A stretch of DNA of 12,159 nt from Chitinophagales bacterium (GTDB taxonomy: Bacteria > Bacteroidota > Bacteroidia > Chitinophagales > UBA8649), in contig JADHRO010000039.1 of assembly GCA_016777395.1 (NCBI GenBank), positions 1-12,159 of the forward strand. Direction: 5' to 3'. Shown in pieces: positions 7,700 to 12,159 of this stretch. The first letter of the stretch is position 1; every line of letters starts with the position of its first letter. Made by a program: the position numbers and the translations under genes. The notes under the pieces are model-generated. The model was not told the DNA's origin. It was given only the letters and a program-made list of their open reading frames with translations, and searched no databases.

Positions 7700-8263
7700 T
7701 TACATGTCGTAATCTTCGTAGTGGTAAATATACCAATACACTTCCCCGCCATCTAACCCCACCTCAGCATCCATTTCATCGAGGTACCAAGATATATATG
7801 TAAGATCATTATCGGCATATTCCTCCTCAGAACCATACTTAGCTTTAAAGTTTTCTTTCATATCGGTGTAGAAAGCATTTGCCTCGGTTTCATCATAGTT
7901 GTATTCTTTATCATAGAAATACACATAACCGTCAATAGAGTTCAATCGATTGTCTTCATCAAAATAAAGGTCCAGGTAGTATTGGTTATCGTCAAGTTCC
8001 CAAAAATAGTAGAGGTAACTGTCTGTTTCATCATCAAATGCATCTTGAGGTAGTTTTATCTGTACATCCTCTCTAGAATCTCCCAATTTTAAACCGACAA
8101 AATCACCTTCATTAGTTGGAACAACTTCAGCAAAATAAACTGAATTATAATTTGCTGTGACTTCCGTTTCGGCAGCAACATCATCACTAGATTCACTGCT
8201 ACACGAAGATATTATGAATGACGCAATAAAAGCAATCATTAAAATTGATAAAAACTTTTTCAT
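7700..8263 (-). CDS. Acidic, tyrosine-rich lipoprotein of unknown function
   Basis: I do not recognise a family. The 187-residue product begins MKKFLSILMIAFIASFIISS and then C21, a lipoprotein signal with lipobox IISSC. The residues after the cysteine, SSESSDD, are acidic and could act as a Bacteroidota surface-export signal for lipoproteins, though they do not match a characterised signal exactly. The mature 167 residues hold about 45 Asp/Glu and 23 Tyr against about 8 Lys/Arg, so it is strongly negative. GLKLGDSREDVQIKLP (57-72) resembles the short G-x-S-x-x-E/D-V motif of small envelope alpha/beta modules such as the SmpA/OmlA and BLIP-like folds; this is only a resemblance. Alternating aromatic and acidic stretches (YLYYFWELDDNQYYLDLYF) suggest beta-strands. 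The gene lies 67 bases downstream of thiL on the same strand and ends at a strong terminator, so co-transcription with thiL is possible. Confidence 0.85.
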   Translation of the reverse strand: MKKFLSILMIAFIASFIISSCSSESSDDVAAETEVTANYNSVYFAEVVPTNEGDFVGLKLGDSREDVQIKLPQDAFDDETDSYLYYFWELDDNQYYLDLYFDEDNRLNSIDGYVYFYDKEYNYDETEANAFYTDMKENFKAKYGSEEEYADNDLTYISWYLDEMDAEVGLDGGEVYWYIYHYEDYDM

Positions 8264-8330
8264 TTTATTAGCTTGTGGGTTGATTACTGAATAGCCTTCA
8301 AGTTATGAAGTTAAAAATAATAATCCTAAA

Positions 8331-9368
8331 TTATTTTTGGAAAGAGTTCCATCCTTGAGCAACTAATTCATGCAGGTGATTGGCTCTTGTTTGAAGCATT
8401 AGCCCTTCTTCCTTAGCTACAATTTTTCCGATTACGGTAATATCAATTTCCTGTCCATTAAGCTTACTTTCATCTGAGGGAGAAACCGTAAACAATAACT
8501 CATAATCCTCTCCGCCGCTTAAAGCAGTTGTAATAGGGTCCATATTGAATTCTAATGCTTGATTGTAAGTTTCATTATTTATGGGAACATTAGCTTCATA
8601 GACATGACAACCCACATCAGCTTGCCTGCACAAATGCATCAAATCAGAAGATAGGCCATCTGACACATCAATCATTGCTGTAGGATGAATATCAAAGTCT
8701 CTCAAATAAGCAATAACATCTTTTCGTGCTTCAGGCTTAAGTTGCCTTCCTACCAAATATTTGTGTTCATCCAATTTAGGTTGCATTTTGGGGTTCTCCA
8801 AGAAAACCTCTTTCTCTCTGTTCAAGAGCTGCAATCCGATATAAGCACCCCCCAATTCACCACTTACACAAATAAAATCACCTTCTTTTGCTCCATTTCG
8901 ATAGACCAAATCCTTCTTCTTCGCTGCTCCAACAGCGGTAACAGAAATACTTAAGCCAGTAGAAGAACTCGTGGTATCGCCGCCTACCAAATCCACCCCA
9001 TAGGTGTCACAAGCATGCTTAATTCCAGCATATAATTCATCCAAAGCTTCTACTGAAAACCTGTTAGATATTGCTAAGGATATTGTAATTTGGCTTGGTG
9101 AGGCGTTCATTGCATAGATATCTGAAAGATTAACTATCACAGCCTTATACCCTAAATGTTTCAAAGGCATAAAAGATAAATCAAAATGAACCCCCTCTAT
9201 CAATAGGTCTGTTGACAATACCGTGCACATTCCTTCATGATTAATAACCGCTGCATCGTCTCCTATTCCTTTGATGGTTGATTGTTGTTTAGTTTCAAAA
9301 GAATTGGTTAGATGATCGATTAAACCAAACTCTCCTAAACTACTCAATGGTGTATGTTTTTCACTCAT
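8331..9368 (-). CDS. thiL: Thiamine-monophosphate kinase
   Basis: Phosphorylates thiamine monophosphate with ATP to thiamine pyrophosphate, the last step of thiamine cofactor synthesis, in the cytoplasm. The 345 residues are normal for ThiL (AIR synthase-like superfamily). Motifs in order: LGEFGLIDHL (11-20), GIGDDAAV (34-41, metal/ATP binding), TDLLIEGVHF (53-62), NLSDIYAM (80-87), VGGDTT (128-133), MIDVSDGLSSDL (about 232-243) and SGGEDYELLF near the C-terminus. The ATG at 9368 is the only start that keeps the conserved LGEFGLI. A perfect -7 element ends four bases upstream of it, implying an almost leaderless mRNA. No other thiamine genes are in the window. It is divergent from the CPBP gene and may be read with the acidic lipoprotein gene downstream. 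Confidence 0.96.
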   Translation of the reverse strand: MSEKHTPLSSLGEFGLIDHLTNSFETKQQSTIKGIGDDAAVINHEGMCTVLSTDLLIEGVHFDLSFMPLKHLGYKAVIVNLSDIYAMNASPSQITISLAISNRFSVEALDELYAGIKHACDTYGVDLVGGDTTSSSTGLSISVTAVGAAKKKDLVYRNGAKEGDFICVSGELGGAYIGLQLLNREKEVFLENPKMQPKLDEHKYLVGRQLKPEARKDVIAYLRDFDIHPTAMIDVSDGLSSDLMHLCRQADVGCHVYEANVPINNETYNQALEFNMDPITTALSGGEDYELLFTVSPSDESKLNGQEIDITVIGKIVAKEEGLMLQTRANHLHELVAQGWNSFQK

Positions 9369-9372
9369 ACCG

Positions 9373-9380
9373 CAAAGATA
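9373..9380 (-). promoter_or_regulatory. Putative -7 element of the thiL promoter
   Basis: Minus-strand TATCTTTG is an exact match to TAnnTTTG. It ends four bases before the thiL ATG (9368), so transcription would begin at or next to the start codon. It is one arm of a 9-bp inverted repeat with the CPBP promoter element. No good -33 TTG is visible. Confidence 0.5.
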
Positions 9381-9398
9381 GCTTTTAGTTTATTTAAC

Positions 9399-9406
9399 TA
9401 TCTTTG
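9399..9406 (+). promoter_or_regulatory. Putative -7 element of the CPBP gene promoter
   Basis: TATCTTTG on the plus strand is an exact match to the -7 consensus. It ends 22 bases before the TTG at 9429, and it argues against an upstream start at 9354 because that start would lie ahead of the promoter. No convincing -33 TTG is seen. Confidence 0.5.
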
Positions 9407-9428
9407 GATTGCTGATAAATTAATAGCC

Positions 9429-9974
9429 TTGAACAGAAAATCTTTGTTTCACCTGAGCATATTCACCCTCTTTGGCTTCAGCCTCATTGGGTATATCATG
9501 CTTCATTTCAGCGCAGAAGTAGACTTTTGGGATATATTGAGTTTATCCTACCTCAACTGGAAAAGCATCAGTATTGGAACAAGCATTGGCCTGCTAAGCG
9601 CCGGTCTAGGTCTCCTATTAATAAAGGTACTTCCAAATGGAAAGCTAAATAAGCTCATGAAAGGAATCATGGATGACCTTGATCCCCAATGGTACCATAT
9701 TCTCTTCTATTCATTTTGTGCAGGATTTGGTGAAGAGGTATTGTTTAGAGGTGCTGTGCAGCACTATATTCTTCTCTGGCCGACCGCTGTTATTTTTGTG
9801 CTTATTCATGGCTATTTAAATATAAAAGATAAAACAATGCTCCTTTATGGAATATTCTTGATTTTCATTTCTGGCGCATTTGGCTATTTATTCAAATTTC
9901 TTGGTATCTATGCTGCAATAAGCGCTCATTTTATATATGATGTTGTTATGTTTGGATATATGAAACGCAAATAA
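9429..9974 (+). CDS. CPBP-family intramembrane metalloprotease (ABI/Rce1-like)
   Basis: A predicted inner-membrane protease of the CPBP (CaaX protease and bacteriocin-processing, Abi) family; its substrate is unknown. Using the TTG at 9429 the product has 181 residues and about six hydrophobic segments. The three family motifs are present: GEEVLFRG with E102/E103 and R107, FVLIH ending at H127 (FxxxH), and HFIYD with H167 and D171, where many relatives have Asn or Asp at the last position. These residues are thought to hold the catalytic metal. An ATG at 9354 opens the same frame, but it would overlap thiL on the opposite strand by 15 bases and lie upstream of the promoter-like TATCTTTG. From the TTG the protein begins LNRKSLFHLSIF, a plausible basic start before the first membrane segment. 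ATT at 9408 is less likely. The gene stands alone, convergent with the superoxide dismutase gene. Confidence 0.82.
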   Translation: MNRKSLFHLSIFTLFGFSLIGYIMLHFSAEVDFWDILSLSYLNWKSISIGTSIGLLSAGLGLLLIKVLPNGKLNKLMKGIMDDLDPQWYHILFYSFCAGFGEEVLFRGAVQHYILLWPTAVIFVLIHGYLNIKDKTMLLYGIFLIFISGAFGYLFKFLGIYAAISAHFIYDVVMFGYMKRK

Positions 9975-9995
9975 TAAGCATTAAGATTTAACGAT

Positions 9996-10026
9996 AAAAA
10001 AACCCATCACTTTGCAGCAATGGGTT
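9996..10026 (-). terminator. Hairpin terminator of the superoxide dismutase gene
   Basis: AACCCAT (10001-10007) and ATGGGTT (10020-10026) form a 7-bp stem around a 12-base loop. On the minus strand the stem is followed by a run of seven T, which fits termination of the gene ending at 10057. It also lies 26 bases past the CPBP stop, so it may slow transcription from that side, but the plus-strand T tract is poor. Confidence 0.7.
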
Positions 10027-10056
10027 CTAATTTTCTAAAAATAATCTTCTTCTATT

Positions 10057-10665
10057 TTACTTATTGGAAGCGAAAAGCTCACTTACTTTACTCCAATTTA
10101 CTACATTAAAGAAGGCATTGATATAATCAGGCCTTCTGTTTTGGTAGTTCAGGTAATATGCATGTTCCCAAACATCCAAGCCCAAAATAGGAAAGCCGCC
10201 ACAGCCTATATCCTTCATTAATGGATTATCTTGGTTCGCTGTTGAGCATACTTCAAGTTTCCCTCCTGGGTATACACACAACCATGCCCAACCTGAGCCA
10301 AAGCGAGTGGCTGCAGATTTGGAGAAAGCATCTTTAAAAGCTTCAAATGAACCGAAGGCATCATTGATAGCTGCAGCTAGATCTCCAGTGGGAGCACCTC
10401 CGCCATCTGGGCTCATAACTTCCCAAAACAAGCGATGATTATAAAATCCTCCTCCATTATTTCTAACAGCGTTATTGTCCGTGTGGTGTTCCAATAAGTG
10501 CTCAATATCTTGTGAAGACATTTGCTCGTGTCCTTCAATTGCTGCGTTTAACTTACTGGTGTATCCTGCATGATGTTTAGAATGATGGATTTCCATTGTT
10601 CGCGCATCAATATGCGGTTCTAAAGCATCGTACGCATAAGGTAGTTTAGGTAATTCAAAAGCCAT
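10057..10665 (-). CDS. sodA: Superoxide dismutase, Fe/Mn family, probably Mn type
   Basis: Converts superoxide to oxygen and hydrogen peroxide. The 202 residues cover the whole family length, with no signal peptide, so it is cytoplasmic. Metal ligands are H27, H77, D164 and H168 (the last two in DVWEHAYY); H31 and Y35 match the active-site gateway residues. The second-sphere glutamine is Q145 in STANQDNPL, and NNGGGFYNH carries glycine where iron enzymes have glutamine; both point to manganese, though cambialistic enzymes exist and the metal cannot be proven from sequence. The start MAFELPKLPYAYDALEPHID is the standard N-terminus. It is a single gene with its own -7 element upstream and hairpin terminator downstream, divergent from the beta-glucosidase gene. 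The family call is firm; the symbol follows from the Mn-type features. Confidence 0.95.
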   Translation of the reverse strand: MAFELPKLPYAYDALEPHIDARTMEIHHSKHHAGYTSKLNAAIEGHEQMSSQDIEHLLEHHTDNNAVRNNGGGFYNHRLFWEVMSPDGGGAPTGDLAAAINDAFGSFEAFKDAFSKSAATRFGSGWAWLCVYPGGKLEVCSTANQDNPLMKDIGCGGFPILGLDVWEHAYYLNYQNRRPDYINAFFNVVNWSKVSELFASNK

Positions 10666-10707
10666 AATTTATTATTTAAGATTTACAATTAGTTGATATG
10701 GAGTTAA

Positions 10708-10734
10708 CAAAAATATTTGTATAAAGTTTCCCAA
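10708..10734 (-). promoter_or_regulatory. Putative sodA promoter
   Basis: On the minus strand TTG (plus 10732-10734) is followed after 16 bases by TATTTTTG (10708-10715), an exact -7 match. The spacer is a little short compared with the usual 17-23. The predicted leader is about 35-40 bases. It lies in the 124-bp divergent region shared with the GH1 gene. Confidence 0.45.
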
Positions 10735-10789
10735 AATACAAATGTAATAAAATAGAAAATTTATTTGGGTATTCCTTATTTTTACTTCT

Positions 10790-12159
10790 ATGCAACGACG
10801 AACCCTCTTAAAGCTGGGGATGCTATCCACCGCTAGCTTTTTTGTTAGACCCTTTAACGGTATTGCTCAACTCCAAGCTATGAATGAATTAAAGAGACAA
10901 TCTTTTGGAACCGATTTTTTATTTGGAACAGCCACTGCCGCTGCTCAGATTGAAGGAGCTTGGACTGCAGATGGCAAAAGCCCCTCGATTTGGGATACTT
11001 TTTCTCAAAAGAAAGGCAAAATAGCAGATGGCAGCACGACTGAATTTGCTTGCGACTTCTATAACAAATATGAAGAGGATATAGACCTCATGGCAGATTT
11101 AGGTTTTGATGTTTTTCGCTTCTCTATAGCCTGGACGAGGGTATTACCGGGTGGAACGGGTCATATTAACCAACGAGGAATTGACTATTACAATCGCGTT
11201 ATAGATAAATGTTTAGCGAGAGGTGTGCAGCCTTGGATAACCTTATACCATTGGGACTTACCGCAAATATTAGAAGATCAGGGCGGATGGACAAATAGAG
11301 CTATTATTCAGTGGTTTAGTGAATATGTAGCGGTATGCGCTAAACATTTTGGAGATAGGGTAAAGCATTGGATGGTGTTTAATGAGCCCATGGCGTTTAC
11401 CGGCCTAGGATACCTTAGCGGACAGCATGCTCCAGGTAAACGAGGCTTGTCAAAATTTTTAAAATCTGTGCATTATGTAAGTATGTGTCAAGCTGAAGGT
11501 GGTCGTGTATTAAGAGATTTAGTGCCTAATGCCACCATAGGAACGACTTTTTCTTGCACTGCAGTAGAACCAGTTAATCCCAATAAAAAAAGACATGTTG
11601 CTGCTGCACGAAAAGCAGATGCCCTGTTCAATAGACTTTTTATTGAGCCAAGCTTGGGTATGGGGTATCCGCTGGATGACCTATCGGTATTTAAGGGTAT
11701 AAAAAAGTATATCGAACCCGGCGATAAGGAAAAGTTAGCGTTTGATTTTGATTTTATTGGTCTTCAAAATTATTTTCGCACCGTAGCCAAGTTTAGTTTG
11801 TGGCCACCATTGATGTGGGCAAATGTAATTGATGCTAAAAATTTAGTGAAAGATAAAGACGAGCTAACCGCTATGGGGTGGGAAGTCAGCCCAGAAGGCA
11901 TTTATGATGTAATCATGCAATTTAATAAATATGGTAAACCGATGATTGTGACAGAAAATGGTGCAGCATTTGAGGATCACTTAAATGATGATGGCAGTGT
12001 GCATGATAACAGACGAATACAGTTCTTCCAGGCCTATCTTTCCGAGGTGCTCAAAGCAAAAAACGAAGGCGCTCATTTAAACGGTTATTTTCTCTGGTCG
12101 TTTATGGATAATTTTGAATGGGCCGAAGGATATGAACCTCGATTTGGAATTGTATACAA
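10790..12159 (+). CDS. GH1 beta-glucosidase with Tat signal (partial, C-terminus beyond window)
   Basis: A glycoside hydrolase family 1 enzyme, most likely a retaining beta-glucosidase; the exact sugar specificity cannot be read. The frame is open from the ATG at 10790 to the right edge (456 codons) and probably lacks only the last few dozen residues. The N-terminus MQRRTLLKLGMLSTASFF has a twin-arginine motif (R3 R4, then x-L-L-K), a hydrophobic stretch and R20 before a possible cleavage site at GIA-Q (26/27), indicating Tat export. The catalytic domain then starts with FLFGTATAAAQIEGAW (Q53 binds the sugar). H154 in LYHWDLPQ, acid/base E199 in FNEP and nucleophile E389 in VTENGAAF are all present, as is LWSFMDNFEWAEGYEPRFG for the -1 subsite. 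All catalytic residues are intact. It is divergent from sodA; no clear promoter was found, only weak -7-like sequence TACTTCTA touching the ATG. Confidence 0.93.
   Translation, partial: MQRRTLLKLGMLSTASFFVRPFNGIAQLQAMNELKRQSFGTDFLFGTATAAAQIEGAWTADGKSPSIWDTFSQKKGKIADGSTTEFACDFYNKYEEDIDLMADLGFDVFRFSIAWTRVLPGGTGHINQRGIDYYNRVIDKCLARGVQPWITLYHWDLPQILEDQGGWTNRAIIQWFSEYVAVCAKHFGDRVKHWMVFNEPMAFTGLGYLSGQHAPGKRGLSKFLKSVHYVSMCQAEGGRVLRDLVPNATIGTTFSCTAVEPVNPNKKRHVAAARKADALFNRLFIEPSLGMGYPLDDLSVFKGIKKYIEPGDKEKLAFDFDFIGLQNYFRTVAKFSLWPPLMWANVIDAKNLVKDKDELTAMGWEVSPEGIYDVIMQFNKYGKPMIVTENGAAFEDHLNDDGSVHDNRRIQFFQAYLSEVLKAKNEGAHLNGYFLWSFMDNFEWAEGYEPRFGIVY

Larger units (their letters stand above)
9373..9406. repeat. 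9-bp inverted repeat between divergent thiL and CPBP genes
   Basis: CAAAGATAG (9373-9381) and CTATCTTTG (9398-9406) are perfect inverse complements separated by 16 AT-rich bases. Each arm contains an outward-facing TATCTTTG, so the simplest reading is two mirrored -7 elements firing in opposite directions rather than a terminator. An operator shared by both genes is an alternative. Confidence 0.6.

Noticed and set aside
7322..7752. Two overlapping minus-strand frames across the lipoprotein genes and the terminator
   Set aside because: One lies inside the DUF6438-like gene; the other runs through a strong terminator and into the next gene. Neither has family features, while the overlapping frames have clean lipoprotein signals.
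8685..8954. Plus-strand 89-residue frame inside thiL
   Set aside because: Antisense shadow of a well-conserved thiL region; no independent start signal or domain.
1..12159. A defence, mobile or other undescribed multi-gene system
   Set aside because: Gene content is core metabolism, replication, secretion and envelope functions with no transposase, integrase, toxin-antitoxin pair, repeats array or tRNA-bounded island. The CPBP protein belongs to a family once called Abi, but it stands alone and the name gives no evidence of phage defence.

Overview
The window looks like ordinary chromosomal DNA from a member of the Bacteroidota. It is AT-rich. It carries a type IX secretion system (T9SS) gene, porZ, whose product ends in a C-terminal sorting domain, and T9SS is confined to that phylum and close relatives. 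The -7 promoter elements resemble the Bacteroidota consensus TAnnTTTG, and Shine-Dalgarno sequences are absent before most starts. Class or genus cannot be decided from the window.

Layout from left to right: a partial isoleucyl-tRNA synthetase gene (ileS, minus strand, 3' end cut by the window edge) is transcribed divergently from porZ, which is followed closely by the DNA primase gene dnaG on the plus strand. A 104-bp convergent junction leads into a minus-strand block: thiL (thiamine-monophosphate kinase), then a very acidic, tyrosine-rich lipoprotein, then a rho-independent terminator, then a small lipoprotein resembling DUF6438. Divergent from thiL is a CPBP-type intramembrane protease gene, probably starting at a TTG. 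This converges on a Mn-type superoxide dismutase gene (minus), with a hairpin terminator between them. Divergent from the superoxide dismutase gene is a GH1 beta-glucosidase with a twin-arginine signal; its 3' end is cut by the right edge.

The genes do not form one pathway. ileS, dnaG, thiL and the superoxide dismutase are housekeeping or stress genes. porZ belongs to the cell-surface secretion machinery, the two lipoproteins and the Tat-exported glucosidase belong to the cell envelope, and the CPBP protein is an inner-membrane enzyme. No mobile element, CRISPR array, tRNA, rRNA or prophage was seen, and there is no gene-free stretch above 300 bases.

I do not see an undescribed multi-gene system. 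The points most worth a second look are: the IleRS active-site signature, which reads G-I-H-H instead of H-I-G-H, a swap linked to very high mupirocin resistance in type 2 enzymes; a symmetric pair of TATCTTTG promoter elements between thiL and the CPBP gene; -7-like elements so close to several start codons that leaderless mRNAs are likely; the uncharacterised acidic lipoprotein; and the Tat signal on a GH1 enzyme.
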